Source: Pararobbsia alpina_A (lineage in GTDB: Bacteria > Pseudomonadota > Gammaproteobacteria > Burkholderiales > Burkholderiaceae). From it: a DNA stretch of 64,000 bases. A program made the translations under genes and the position numbers. The stretch lies in NCBI RefSeq assembly GCF_965118125.1, contig NZ_OZ221287.1, forward strand, positions 1,178,001 to 1,242,000, in the 5' to 3' direction. Below the pieces are notes generated by a model that saw nothing but the letters and a program-made list of their open reading frames with translations, had not been told where the DNA came from and did not search any database. Every line of letters begins with the position of its first letter. The stretch's first letter is position 1. This document shows, in pieces, positions 51,416-60,762 of this stretch.

Positions 51416-51974
51416 AGAACATATAACCGACGTAGATCTGATGGAAGTTGATGCCGGGGTTCGGTCGCTTGATGCTCGCGTTCGATAAATGCTGGAAGCG
51501 GTAGCCGACTTCGTACTGGCCGCGGTCGCCGAACTTCATGCCGGCACCGGCCATATCGGCAAACTGGAACGCGGTGCTGATGTCATAGGCATCGTTCAGG
51601 TGCACGCCCGTGAGCACCCGTACGCCCACGCCCGCTTCGAAAAACGGCCTGAAAAAACCGGTGTCCTTGCCGATGCGGAACACCGGCGTGATGCCGAATG
51701 CGCCAAGGGTGCGCGGATCGGAGCCTTCGGTATTGCGAATCATCGCGGCATGCAGCTCACCGAGCAGCGAGAAGCTCCAGTCCCCCATGTGCCACCAATG
51801 CAGATTCGGGTCCCAGACGAGCGCTGCATCGAAGGTGCTGGTGTGGTGATCGGCAATGCCGCCCATCACGATGACGCCGAACTCGCCGGAGTCGGCATGG
51901 GCAAGCGAGGGAAGCAGACCCGCGCATGCGCTGAGCACGCCGGCCAGGATGAGGGATCGCGTTGCTTGTCGCAT
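51414..51974 (-). CDS. pagL: PagL-like lipid A 3-O-deacylase
   Basis: Outer-membrane beta-barrel enzyme of 186 residues, with signal peptide cleaved after AHA (about residue 27). It should remove the 3-O-acyl chain from lipid A. The family motif HLSNASIKRPNPGIN (162-176) carries the catalytic His162 and Ser164. At the position of the third triad residue (Glu140 in Pseudomonas PagL) I read Asn176. The protein ends in Phe (YVGYMF), the usual barrel-assembly signal. ATG 51974 is chosen because the signal peptide starts there; upstream starts add a non-conserved polar stretch. It is monocistronic in appearance. The 298 bp upstream of it (51975-52272) hold nothing else I can identify. Confidence 0.88.
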   Translation of the reverse strand: MRQATRSLILAGVLSACAGLLPSLAHADSGEFGVIVMGGIADHHTSTFDAALVWDPNLHWWHMGDWSFSLLGELHAAMIRNTEGSDPRTLGAFGITPVFRIGKDTGFFRPFFEAGVGVRVLTGVHLNDAYDISTAFQFADMAGAGMKFGDRGQYEVGYRFQHLSNASIKRPNPGINFHQIYVGYMF

Positions 51975-52272
51975 CGATGTTTTAGGTCTTTTGTCGTTGG
52001 CCGCCATGCGCCGAGCGGACGGCGACACAACGTGATGTATATGCAACCCGCCAGCTTTGCGGACAGCGTGCCATCCGCTAAGCGTTCGGACCTTGGTTGC
52101 AGACTATGCCAGCCTTAATTCATCTTTGCAGCGCAATCACTTTTAGTGTTGATCCTAATATCGTTAGCGCGAATGCGAACGTCGTCAGGCGGATCTGAGC
52201 AGAAATTGCGGCGGCGCAACGGAACGAGCCAATGCAACGAGCGTGGACGTAGTACACGCGCGGAAGTCGGTG

Positions 52273-53379
52273 TTAAGGGCGGCGACGGCCGCGGCGCACG
52301 ACCATCCAGCGTGGCACGCGGAACCGCACGATGCTCATATAGAGCCAGACGTACGCGACGATAAATACAACGACAAAAATAAACAGGTGCAGCGTATGCC
52401 GCCAGAACAGCGTCGCCGGCACGACGGCGATCAGGCAGAGCAGCCACAAATACGGCGACGTCAGCGAGTTGCGACGCGTCAGTTCGCGTGCCGCACGTGA
52501 GCCGACGACCCAGCGCATCAGGCGCTTGTAAACGAGCATATGAAGGTGCACGCCGTCGGGCACGCCGGGCGAAATGCCACGGATGAACTTCTTTCGATAG
52601 ATCGAGAAGCAGGTCTCGAAGATCGGGTACATGAACAGCAGCACGGGGTACCACGCCGAGACGCCGGGGTTGCGCATGACCAGCATGATCGCGAGTTCGC
52701 CGAGCATAAAGCCGACAAAATAGGCGCCGCCGTCACCGAGGAAAATCAGCCCGGCCGGGAAGTTCCAGATAAAGAAACCGAGGATCGCGCCCATCATGAT
52801 CATCGAGCCCGACAGCACGACCGGGTCGCTGACCTCGAATGCGACGTACGCAAGCGACCCGAACATCATCATGGCGACCATCGAGGCCAGCCCGTTGAAG
52901 CCGTCGATGATATTGACCGCATTGGCAAGCGCGGCGACCGCAAAGACGGTGATCACGCACGAAATGACTGGGATGGCGAGTGCCGCATCGAGCCACGGCA
53001 CGCTGATCCGCGTGACCGCGGCGCCGACGACGAAATACGTCGCCAGTGCCGCCGCCATTGTGCAGATCAGCCGGATCAGCGGCGTCACGCGCTTGGTGAT
53101 GTCCTCGACCATGCCTGAGATAAAGGCAGGCATGCCGCACAGGGTGACGAGAAAGATGCCGGCTGATACATGCGGATAGCTGATCATCAGCTCCGCTGCC
53201 GAAACGATGAGGCCGGCGAGGATGCCGACGCCGCCGATCCGCGGCACCGGGTTGACGTGGAATTTCTGTACGCCCCCCAGATCGGTGTCGGACGACAGAT
53301 GCTCGTGCAGGTGATCGTAGTGGACGATCAGCAGCGTGACGAGCAGCGAGGCAATAAATGCAATGGCAAAGCTCAGCAT
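52273..53379 (-). CDS. WecA-like undecaprenyl-phosphate sugar-1-phosphate transferase
   Basis: Polytopic inner-membrane enzyme of 368 residues, WecA/MraY superfamily. Motifs: KFHVNPVPRIGGVGIL (39-54), GMVEDITKRVTP (about 89-100, with an Asp at the place of the Mg motif), NAVNIIDGFNGLASM (about 153-167), FLGDGGAYFVGF and the loop PDGVHLHMLVYKR (His motif). A C-terminal pair of helices is followed by an Arg-rich tail. It heads or ends a leftward LPS gene set with galE, two glycosyltransferases and wzx. Together with the WbpL-like gene it makes two initiating transferases in one window. Confidence 0.88.
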   Translation of the reverse strand: MLSFAIAFIASLLVTLLIVHYDHLHEHLSSDTDLGGVQKFHVNPVPRIGGVGILAGLIVSAAELMISYPHVSAGIFLVTLCGMPAFISGMVEDITKRVTPLIRLICTMAAALATYFVVGAAVTRISVPWLDAALAIPVISCVITVFAVAALANAVNIIDGFNGLASMVAMMMFGSLAYVAFEVSDPVVLSGSMIMMGAILGFFIWNFPAGLIFLGDGGAYFVGFMLGELAIMLVMRNPGVSAWYPVLLFMYPIFETCFSIYRKKFIRGISPGVPDGVHLHMLVYKRLMRWVVGSRAARELTRRNSLTSPYLWLLCLIAVVPATLFWRHTLHLFIFVVVFIVAYVWLYMSIVRFRVPRWMVVRRGRRRP

Positions 53380-53454
53380 GACAGCGCTTTTTTGGAGGAT
53401 GGCGGATTATAGCGGGGCGCCCGCACCGCCATCCGGCGCGCAATTTCAGGCGTC

Positions 53455-54489
53455 TCAGGCGTCCGCGGGGTATCCGTCGGGGTTGCTCGACTGCCAGCGC
53501 CACTGGTCGGCGCACATGCGCTCGATGCCGAACTCGGCGCGCCAGCCGAGTTCGCGCTCCGCGGCGGCCGGATTGGCGTAGCACGATGCGATATCGCCCG
53601 GCCGGCGACCCACGATTTCGTAAGCGATTTGTCGGCCGCTCGCGGCCTCGAACGCACGGATCGCGTCGAGTACGCTGTAGCCCTTGCCGGTACCGAGATT
53701 GACCGTGACGCTGCGGTCCTGTTCGAACAGGGCGTCGAGCGCCGCCAGGTGACCACGGGCCAGATCGACGACGTGGATATAGTCGCGTACGCCGGTGCCG
53801 TCGTGGGTATCGTAGTCGCCCCCGAACACGCGGAGCTTGGGCAGCTTGCCGACCGCGACCTGCGCGACGTACGGCATCAGGTTGTTCGGGATGCCGTTCG
53901 GGTCTTCGCCGATCAGGCCGCTCTCGTGCGCGCCGACGGGGTTGAAGTAGCGCAGGGTCGCGATCTTCCAGTCCGGCAGGGCGAGCTGCACGTCGCGCAG
54001 AATCTGCTCGGCGATCAGCTTCGACTGGCCGTACGGGTTGGTCGCCGACAACGGGAAGCTTTCGTCGATCGGCACGGTATGCGGGTTGCCGTACACCGTC
54101 GCTGACGAGCTGAACACGAAATGTTTGACACCGCGTGCGCGCATCGTGTCGAGCACGACGAGCAGGCTGTCGAGGTTGTTACGGTAGTACTCGAGCGGCT
54201 TCGCCACGGATTCGCCGACGGACTTGAGTGCGGCGAAATGGATCGCCGCGTCGATCGGATGCGCGTCGAAAACCTTCGCCATGGCGGCCGGATCACACGC
54301 ATCGACCGCATGCAGACTGACGGTGCGCCCCGAAATGCGCTCGATACGGCGCACGGACTCGGGTTTGCTGTTGACGAAGTTATCGACGATCACCACGTCG
54401 TAGCCTGCGCCAAGCAGTTCGACACAGGTATGCGAGCCGATATAGCCGGCACCCCCGGTCACCAGAATCGTCTTGTTCTTGCCTGTCAT
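53455..54489 (-). CDS. galE: UDP-glucose 4-epimerase
   Basis: Cytoplasmic SDR epimerase of 344 residues interconverting UDP-glucose and UDP-galactose (or their HexNAc forms). The NAD motif is TGGAGYIGSH (11-20), SSSATVYG (127-134) carries the catalytic Ser/Thr, and Tyr153/Lys157 are in NPYGQSKLIAE. The GalE-specific VDNFVNSK region (35-42) is present. ATG 54489 is preferred because upstream codons are not family-like. It supplies sugar for the glycosyltransferases next to it. Confidence 0.95.
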   Translation of the reverse strand: MTGKNKTILVTGGAGYIGSHTCVELLGAGYDVVIVDNFVNSKPESVRRIERISGRTVSLHAVDACDPAAMAKVFDAHPIDAAIHFAALKSVGESVAKPLEYYRNNLDSLLVVLDTMRARGVKHFVFSSSATVYGNPHTVPIDESFPLSATNPYGQSKLIAEQILRDVQLALPDWKIATLRYFNPVGAHESGLIGEDPNGIPNNLMPYVAQVAVGKLPKLRVFGGDYDTHDGTGVRDYIHVVDLARGHLAALDALFEQDRSVTVNLGTGKGYSVLDAIRAFEAASGRQIAYEIVGRRPGDIASCYANPAAAERELGWRAEFGIERMCADQWRWQSSNPDGYPADA

Positions 54490-54658
54490 ACCCTTATCCC
54501 CGTGGTTCTGTCGTGAGAGCGTCGTCATCGGTCGGTGACGCGTGTGTGCGTCGTCGGGCCCGCTGGCTCGCTAATTTACCAGCAGACCGATGTCATGACG
54601 GTGTTCCTTCGCACACCGTGGCGTCCCAACGAGAAGTCGGCTCGCCCTCGATGTGTCC

Positions 54659-55807
54659 TCAGGCTGCAGTCCATTCGCGCCCGGTGAGGCGCGCCAGCGT
54701 CGTGAAGTATCGGTCGACAACATGACGCTCATCGAACTCCGTGATCATTTTTTCGCGTCCGCGCGCGCCCATCGCGTGGCGGGCGTCGGGTCCCATGTCG
54801 ATCATGGCAGCGAGCCGGGCGGTCAGGTCCGCGGCGTCGCGCGCCTTGCACAACAGGCCCGTTGCGCCGTCGTCGACGACTTCGCGGCAGCCCGGCACAT
54901 CCGTCGCGACGATCGGCCGCGCCATCGACGAGGCTTCGAGCAGCGTGCGCGGCACGCCCTCGCGATACGACGGCAGCACGACGCAGTCGCCCTGTGCGAT
55001 ATGCGGACGCACGTCATGGGCTTCACCGAGGTATTCGACGATGCCTTCGCGCTGCCATCCATCGATATCGGCTTGCGAGATCGCGCTCGGGTTGGCGACG
55101 CCGACCGGGCCCAGCAGTTTGAAGCGCGCATGCGGGTAACGCGCCCGCAGGGCCCGGGCGGCTTCGACGTACTCGCCAACGCCCTTGTCCCACAGCAGGC
55201 GGCCGATCAGGATAAAGTCGATCGTCGGTTTGGACGCTGCGGGAACATCGGGCGCATACATCGTGAGATCGATGCCTTCGCCGTTGAGCAACTGTGCGCG
55301 TTCCGGATGCACAAGCAGTGATTCGCCGCGGAATGCGTCAAGGTCGTCACGGTTCAGAAACCACACTTCGCGCGGGAACCGGAACGCAAAGCGGTAAAGC
55401 CGGCGGGCGACGCGTGCGGCCATGCTCTCCTGAATAAACACGTAGCCGAGACCCGTGGTCACCGCGATCGATTTCACACCCGCGAGTGCGGCTGCGACCG
55501 ACCCGTAGATATTCGGCTTGATCGTGTAATGGAACACGACATCGGGCTTCAACGACCGGTAGTGCGCGCGCAGTGTCGCAAGTAACTTGAGATCTTCAAG
55601 CGGGTTGGTGCCTTTCGAAGCAACGACGAGATCGATGCATCGCACGCCCATCTGTTCAAGCAGCGCGAAGGTGCGGTCCTTCGGCGCGATCACCGTGATG
55701 GCGACGCCGCGTGCACGCAAGGCGTGAAGCACGCCGTGGCGATAGTTGTAGATCGACCACGCGGTGTTCGACACCATACAGACGTGGAGCGGGAGATCGG
55801 TAGTCAT
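54659..55807 (-). CDS. GT4-family glycosyltransferase
   Basis: GT-B retaining glycosyltransferase of 382 residues. The N-terminal Rossmann domain begins LHVCMVSNTAWSIYNYRHG (6-24), the pattern of transferases acting on undecaprenyl-linked HexNAc (PglA/WbaZ-like). The C-terminal domain has FILIGRLLWDKGVGEYVEAA (about 205-224) and the EX7E motif in SYREGVPRTLLEASSMARPIVATD. It is expected to add the second sugar to the lipid-linked O-unit in the cytoplasm. It follows the GT2 gene by 9 bp in the leftward operon wzx-GT2-GT4. Confidence 0.88.
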   Translation of the reverse strand: MTTDLPLHVCMVSNTAWSIYNYRHGVLHALRARGVAITVIAPKDRTFALLEQMGVRCIDLVVASKGTNPLEDLKLLATLRAHYRSLKPDVVFHYTIKPNIYGSVAAALAGVKSIAVTTGLGYVFIQESMAARVARRLYRFAFRFPREVWFLNRDDLDAFRGESLLVHPERAQLLNGEGIDLTMYAPDVPAASKPTIDFILIGRLLWDKGVGEYVEAARALRARYPHARFKLLGPVGVANPSAISQADIDGWQREGIVEYLGEAHDVRPHIAQGDCVVLPSYREGVPRTLLEASSMARPIVATDVPGCREVVDDGATGLLCKARDAADLTARLAAMIDMGPDARHAMGARGREKMITEFDERHVVDRYFTTLARLTGREWTAA

Positions 55808-55816
55808 GGAGTGTCG

Positions 55817-56725
55817 TTACGCGTCGTGTCGTGTTGTGCTTTCATTGCCGGACGCCTTGCCATACACGCGCTGCTTGAGCGCCCCGAGCCACGAACGCGG
55901 TGTCAGCAGATGCAGCAGGTTTTTAGCGAGCCCGGCCCAGTAATACGGGTTGCCGGGTTCGAAATACGCGAGCTGCAGCGCGAGCGTCGAACGGATTTGC
56001 GTGCGGCGCTTGGTCGCGCTGATGCTGCCCGGGTTGATCTCGTAGTACAGCCCGACCTCGGGCAGATTCGCGCAGTCGTAGCGCTGCATGATCCGCAAAA
56101 ACAGATCGAGATCTTCGGCCGCGCGATATTTGACGCGATAGTTGCCCGCTTCGACGACGGCTTGCGTGCGCAGCATCATCGCCGGATGCACGAAGCACGA
56201 ACGCAAAAAGCGCACGCGCCGGATCTGCGCCGGATCGGTCGGCACATCGAGGCGGAACAACGGGCGTCCGTCGGGTGTGATGACTTCGGCGCGCATGCCA
56301 AGCGCCCCGACACGCGGATGGGCTTCGAGCCAGGCACGCTGCCGCACGACGCGTTTCGGAAACGCCAAGTCGCCCGCGTCGATCCGCGCGATATAGCGCA
56401 CGCCGCGCGCCGCCAAAACCTCGACGCCTGCCGCCAACGCGCGTTCGATACCGCCGTTAGGCGTTAGCCTCAGCACATCGATGCGCAGCCCGGGCATGTC
56501 GGGGACGACCACGGGCGGGGTGCTCCCATCGTCGACGATCAGCACATTGAGCGGCGCCGGCTCGTCAAACGAGGCGAGCGTGCGTTCGAGATCGGCCTGG
56601 CAGTTATAGGCCGGAATCAGCACCGCGACATCGTCGAGCGAGCCGGATGCATCGAATGAGTCAGACGAGTTGAGCGCGTCGGACGAATCGGACGAATCGA
56701 ACGTTCGGGCGGCGACGTCGGTCAT
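55817..56725 (-). CDS. GT2-family glycosyltransferase with an acidic N-terminal repeat
   Basis: GT-A glycosyltransferase of 302 residues. The catalytic domain starts VAVLIPAYNCQADLERTLAS (about 34-53). VLIVDDGSTPP holds the nucleotide-binding Asp pair, and YIARIDAGDLAFPKRV is the DXD region (here DAGD). KYRAAEDLDLFLRI carries the catalytic base region (ED). The first 33 residues are an unusual Ser/Asp repeat (SSDSSDALNSSDSFD) encoded by a degenerate 9-bp repeat. The ATG overlaps the wzx stop by 4 bp, so the two are coupled. Confidence 0.88.
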   Translation of the reverse strand: MTDVAARTFDSSDSSDALNSSDSFDASGSLDDVAVLIPAYNCQADLERTLASFDEPAPLNVLIVDDGSTPPVVVPDMPGLRIDVLRLTPNGGIERALAAGVEVLAARGVRYIARIDAGDLAFPKRVVRQRAWLEAHPRVGALGMRAEVITPDGRPLFRLDVPTDPAQIRRVRFLRSCFVHPAMMLRTQAVVEAGNYRVKYRAAEDLDLFLRIMQRYDCANLPEVGLYYEINPGSISATKRRTQIRSTLALQLAYFEPGNPYYWAGLAKNLLHLLTPRSWLGALKQRVYGKASGNESTTRHDA

Positions 56726-57996
56726 GATCGAATAAGGCGGAAACGGATGTAGTACAGATCGACAGCGATGGCGACAAGATAGCCGGCCGCAAGGCCCATC
56801 AGTGCTCCGTGGCCACCGAAACGCGGGATCGCAACGAGATTCACGACGAACGCGGCCGCGAGCGCAAGCAGCCACTTCACGAGCAGGACGTAGCGCGCCT
56901 GGTACTTGAGCACGACGAGGTTCGCGATGGCTTCGATGCCCGCAGGCAGCGAGAGCCAGACGGCCCACCGGAAGATGTCGATGGCGCCCTCGAAACCCGG
57001 CCCGAACACGAGCCGGATGATGAAGCCGCCGAGCGCGTCGAGCACGATGGCGCCGCCGATCATCAGTGCGGCGGTCATCGCCAGCAGCCGGACCATATTG
57101 CGCAGCAGCTTCGCCGTGTCGTGCACGCGATAGACGAAGGCCGGCCCCAGCGTCTGCGACAGCATCAACGCGAGCGTGATCCAGTTTTCATTGAGTTGCT
57201 GTGCCGCTGAATAGCGGCCGAGATCCGCGTAACTGACGACGCGCTCGAGCATGAGCCGATCGAGTTTGAGGAACAGATACATGCAGATGAGTCCGATCCA
57301 GAAGATCGAACCCGCCGAGACGAAACGGCGAAACAGCGCCGATTCGATGTGCCAGCCGAGGCGCCCGCCATGCTGCTTCGCGTAATAGACGACGAGCGCG
57401 GCGGCGATGGCGGCCGCCTCGAGCGCCCAGAGCCAGCCGTACCAGCCGGCGGCGATCGCCGCGCGCACGCACAGCCAGACGAGCAGCATCTTGGCGATGG
57501 CGGCCGCGATCGCTGCGAGCAGGGCCGGTTTGCTATGCGTGCGGCTTTGCAGCCAGGAGCCGATCACGCCGAACGGCTCGCGAAACAGCATGGTCATCGC
57601 GAGTCCGCCGAGCATGGCCGCCACGGTGGCGTCGATGCGCCCCATGCCGGCGCCTGCGCCGAGCACGACCCACGTGAGCAGCATCATCGCAAGCGAAATG
57701 CCGAAGCGCAGCGCAAACGCGCTGCCGAGTATCGTGCCGAGCCGTTCGGGTGGTTCGTGCACGATCGTCGGCACGAGAATCTCGTTGCCGCACACCCATG
57801 TGACGGGCACGAGCACGAGCAGCAACGTGTTCGCGTATTGCCATTTCCCGAATACGTCGGGTCCGAAATACCGGGCCAGCATGCCGCTGATGACGATCGC
57901 GACGCCGATCTGCGTGAGCCGTTCGCAACCCAGCCAGATGAGGTTGCCGATGGCGCGCGAGACGTCTTCGCTGATCTTTCGCCCTACCTTAGGCAT
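56722..57996 (-). CDS. wzx: Wzx-type polysaccharide flippase
   Basis: Oligosaccharide flippase (MATE/PST superfamily), 424 residues, with about 12 predicted helices. It should move the lipid-linked O-unit across the inner membrane. It begins KISEDVSRAIGNLIWLGCERLTQIGVAIVISGMLARYFGP-like (first helix about 20-38), and GKWQYANTLLLVLVPVTWVCG follows. FIRLVFGPGFEGA is a typical late-loop motif. ATG 57996 was chosen because the upstream 60 codons are not protein-like. No polymerase (wzy) is recognised in the window. Confidence 0.85.
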   Translation of the reverse strand: MPKVGRKISEDVSRAIGNLIWLGCERLTQIGVAIVISGMLARYFGPDVFGKWQYANTLLLVLVPVTWVCGNEILVPTIVHEPPERLGTILGSAFALRFGISLAMMLLTWVVLGAGAGMGRIDATVAAMLGGLAMTMLFREPFGVIGSWLQSRTHSKPALLAAIAAAIAKMLLVWLCVRAAIAAGWYGWLWALEAAAIAAALVVYYAKQHGGRLGWHIESALFRRFVSAGSIFWIGLICMYLFLKLDRLMLERVVSYADLGRYSAAQQLNENWITLALMLSQTLGPAFVYRVHDTAKLLRNMVRLLAMTAALMIGGAIVLDALGGFIIRLVFGPGFEGAIDIFRWAVWLSLPAGIEAIANLVVLKYQARYVLLVKWLLALAAAFVVNLVAIPRFGGHGALMGLAAGYLVAIAVDLYYIRFRLIRS

Positions 57997-58175
57997 TACA
58001 ATGGCCGCACCTTTGATTGCCCGAGAACCGCGGATCTGCCTACGGGGCGGGTATCCCCGGGCAGGCACAAAAGCTGCGATTATAAGCGGCCCGAGTCTCT
58101 GCCAACCGCTGCCCCCACCCCCTTTCAACCTCCATCCGTCTCCGTGCGCTTTCGTACTTTTCAGGCTTAACGACA

Positions 58176-59567
58176 ATGATCTCTCAATCCATTTTCAAGG
58201 CTTACGACATTCGTGGTGTGGTCGGCAAGACGCTCGATGCCGATGTGGCGCGCTCGCTGGGCCGTGCATACGGCAGCGAAGTGCGCGCTCAAGGCGGTGA
58301 CGCCGTTGTCATCGCGCGCGACGGACGCCTGTCGGGTCCTGAATTGTCGAAGGCGCTGGCCGAAGGCCTGCAGGCTGCGGGCGTGGACGTTGTCGATATC
58401 GGCATGGTGCCGACACCGGTCGGGTATTTCGCGGCCAGCGTGCCGTTGACGGGCCTCGACAACCGGCGTGTCGACTCGTGCATCGTGATCACCGGCAGCC
58501 ACAACCCGCCCGACTACAACGGCTTCAAGATGGTGCTGCGCGGCGCGGCGATCTACGGTGAGCAGATTCAGGCGCTGTACAAGCGCATCGTGGCCCAGGA
58601 TTTCGCTAGCGGCTCGGGCTCGTATCAGACCTATGACATCGGCGACGCCTATCTCGAGCGCATCGTCTCGGACGTCAAGCCGGCACGTCCGCTCAAGATC
58701 GTGGTCGATTGCGGCAACGGCGTGGCGGGCGAACTCGCCCCCAAGCTGTTCCGCGCGCTGGGCTGCGACATCGTCGAACTGTTCTGCGACATCGACGGCC
58801 ATTTCCCGAACCACCATCCGGACCCTGCCCACCCCGAAAACCTGCAGGACGTGATTCGCGCCCTCAAGGAAACGGATGCCGAAATCGGTTTTGCGTTCGA
58901 CGGCGATGGCGACCGGCTCGGCGTTGTGACGAAGGACGGCCAGATCATTTATCCGGACCGCCAGCTCATGCTGTTTGCCGAGGAAGTGCTTTCGCGCAAC
59001 GCGGGCGCGCAGATCATTTATGACGTCAAGTGCACGCGTAACCTCGCCACCTGGGTGCGCGCGAAGGGCGGCGAGCCGCTGATGTGGAAGACCGGGCACT
59101 CGCTCGTGAAGGCCAAGCTGCGTGAGACGGGCGCGCCGCTGGCCGGTGAAATGAGCGGCCACGTGTTTTTCAAGGACCGCTGGTATGGCTTTGACGATGG
59201 CCTGTATACGGGCGCACGCCTGCTCGAGATCCTGTCGCGCGTGGCCGACCCGAGCAAGCTGCTCAACGATCTGCCGAATTCCGTGTCGACGCCCGAGCTC
59301 CAGCTCAAGCTGGCCGAAGGCGAGAACTTCGAACTGATCGGCCAGCTTCAGAAGACCGCGAAGTTTGAAGGTGCGGACGACGTCGTGACGATCGACGGCC
59401 TGCGCGTCGAGTATCCGGACGGCTTCGGTCTTGCGCGTTCGTCCAATACGACGCCGGTTGTGGTGTTCCGCTTCGAGGCCGACAGCGATGCGGCGCTCGA
59501 CCGTATTCAGAGCGACTTCCGGCGCGTGTTCCTTGCCGCCAAGGCCGACGCCCAGTTGCCGTTCTGA
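58176..59567 (+). CDS. manB: Phosphomannomutase/phosphoglucomutase
   Basis: Cytoplasmic alpha-D-phosphohexomutase of 463 residues interconverting mannose-6-P and mannose-1-P (and the glucose forms). The active-site loop is TGSHNPPDYNG with phosphoserine Ser108. The Mg loop FDGDGDRLG (about 247-255), the sugar-binding GEMSGH and the C-terminal phosphate-binding RSSNTTPVVVFRFEAD are in order. It feeds ManC at the other end of the window. It is divergent from wzx across a 180-bp promoter region and is followed by a strong terminator. Confidence 0.94.
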   Translation: MISQSIFKAYDIRGVVGKTLDADVARSLGRAYGSEVRAQGGDAVVIARDGRLSGPELSKALAEGLQAAGVDVVDIGMVPTPVGYFAASVPLTGLDNRRVDSCIVITGSHNPPDYNGFKMVLRGAAIYGEQIQALYKRIVAQDFASGSGSYQTYDIGDAYLERIVSDVKPARPLKIVVDCGNGVAGELAPKLFRALGCDIVELFCDIDGHFPNHHPDPAHPENLQDVIRALKETDAEIGFAFDGDGDRLGVVTKDGQIIYPDRQLMLFAEEVLSRNAGAQIIYDVKCTRNLATWVRAKGGEPLMWKTGHSLVKAKLRETGAPLAGEMSGHVFFKDRWYGFDDGLYTGARLLEILSRVADPSKLLNDLPNSVSTPELQLKLAEGENFELIGQLQKTAKFEGADDVVTIDGLRVEYPDGFGLARSSNTTPVVVFRFEADSDAALDRIQSDFRRVFLAAKADAQLPF

Positions 59568-59587
59568 CGGAGTTTCGCTAGATTGAC

Positions 59588-59619
59588 GCGCCCGCAGTGT
59601 GTTACTGCGGGCGCTTTTT
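59588..59619 (+). terminator. Strong intrinsic terminator after manB
   Basis: A perfect 10-bp GC-rich stem GCGCCCGCAG / CTGCGGGCGC (59588-59597, 59605-59614) with a 7-nt loop is followed at once by TTTTT (59615-59619). It ends only 11 bp before the waaC ATG, so waaC cannot have a promoter and leader wholly downstream of it. Confidence 0.92.
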
Positions 59620-59630
59620 CATTTGTGGCC

Positions 59631-60668
59631 ATGTCCGACTTCTCCGCCAGCCCCGTGCAGCCCGCAGGCCGTCCGCGCAAGATCCTGATCGTCAAGGTGT
59701 CTTCGCTGGGCGATGTCGTGCATACGACGCCGGTGGTCGCCGATATCCTCGCGCATGAGCCCGATGCGCAGATCGACTGGCTCGTCGAAGACGGTTTTAT
59801 CGATCTCGTGCGCATCGTGCGTGGCGTGCGGCGGGCGATTCCCTATTCGCTTCGGCGCTGGCGCAAGACGTTGACGCGCGCGGAGACATGGGCCGATATC
59901 CGGCGTTTCAGGCGAGACCTTGTCGAGGAACAGTACGACACGGTCATCGACTTCCAGGGCTTGATCAAGACCGCGTGGACGGCAAGCTGGGCGCATGGGC
60001 CCGTGACCGGTCTTGCAAACCGGACCGACGGCGCGGGTTTCGAGTGGCCGGTGCGGTTTTTCTATGACCGGCGGGTGCCGATCGAGCCGCGTACGCATGT
60101 GGTCGACCGTTCACGCCAGCTGGCGGCCGCTGCGCTCGGGTATCCGGCGCCGGCGCCGTTGTCGGCGGACATCGACTTTGGCCTGGATCAAAGCGCAGCC
60201 GCGGCGGCGCTGGCAGGCTACGACCTCAATTTGCCGCTGCCGTATGTCGTGTTTGCGCACGCCACGTCGCGCGCCGACAAGCAATGGCCCGAAGCGCACT
60301 GGATCAAGCTCGGACAGTCACTCGTGCGCCACGGGGCATCGCTCGTACTGCCGTGGGGCAGTGACAGCGAGCGCGAGACGAGCGAACGGATCGCACGCGA
60401 ATTTGGCGCGGCGGCCTTCGTGCCGCCCCGGCTTTCGCTGCCGGCGGTCACGGGTCTGCTCGGCGGTGCGGCGGCCGTGGTCGGCGTCGATACCGGCGTG
60501 ATCCATATTGCCGCGGCGCTGAAGGTGCCGACGGTCGAGTTGTACAATTTCGAAACTTCGTGGCGCACCGGCGGGTTCTGGTCGCCTCACGTCGTCAATC
60601 TCGGCGGTCGCGTGTCGCCGCCGCTCGATCAGGTGCTGCAGGCACTCGTGCTGTTCGGGCTGCTGTAG
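59631..60668 (+). CDS. waaC: Lipopolysaccharide heptosyltransferase I
   Basis: GT9 enzyme (345 residues) adding the first L,D-heptose to Kdo of the LPS core at the inner face of the inner membrane. The family signature is ILIVKVSSLGDVVHTTPVV (about 18-36), followed by the acceptor-site region DWLVEDGFIDLV, and in the C-terminal domain VVFAHATSRADKQWPEAHW and AAVVGVDTGVIHIAAAL, the ADP-heptose pocket. ATG 59631 is the first start after the terminator, and upstream in-frame codons lie within the hairpin. No good Shine-Dalgarno is visible. Confidence 0.93.
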   Translation: MSDFSASPVQPAGRPRKILIVKVSSLGDVVHTTPVVADILAHEPDAQIDWLVEDGFIDLVRIVRGVRRAIPYSLRRWRKTLTRAETWADIRRFRRDLVEEQYDTVIDFQGLIKTAWTASWAHGPVTGLANRTDGAGFEWPVRFFYDRRVPIEPRTHVVDRSRQLAAAALGYPAPAPLSADIDFGLDQSAAAAALAGYDLNLPLPYVVFAHATSRADKQWPEAHWIKLGQSLVRHGASLVLPWGSDSERETSERIAREFGAAAFVPPRLSLPAVTGLLGGAAAVVGVDTGVIHIAAALKVPTVELYNFETSWRTGGFWSPHVVNLGGRVSPPLDQVLQALVLFGLL

Positions 60669-60679
60669 ACCGCGCCGCG

Positions 60680-60756
60680 GTCCGGTACCGCTTGCGACCC
60701 GCTTCCGTCCGGATTCCGTCCCGTTTTCGTCGGGGTTCCGACACCGCTTCGGTCAG
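60680..60756. repeat. 11-bp tandem array upstream of kdoO (7 units)
   Basis: Seven consecutive 11-bp units fill the waaC-kdoO spacer and stop 6 bp before the kdoO ATG. Examples: CTTGCGACCCG, CTTCCGTCCGG, ATTCCGTCCCG, TTTTCGTCGGG. The consensus is NTTCCGTCCCG, and position 6 is G in all seven. No phase slip occurs over 77 bp. Confidence 0.75.
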
Positions 60757-60762
60757 GTATTC

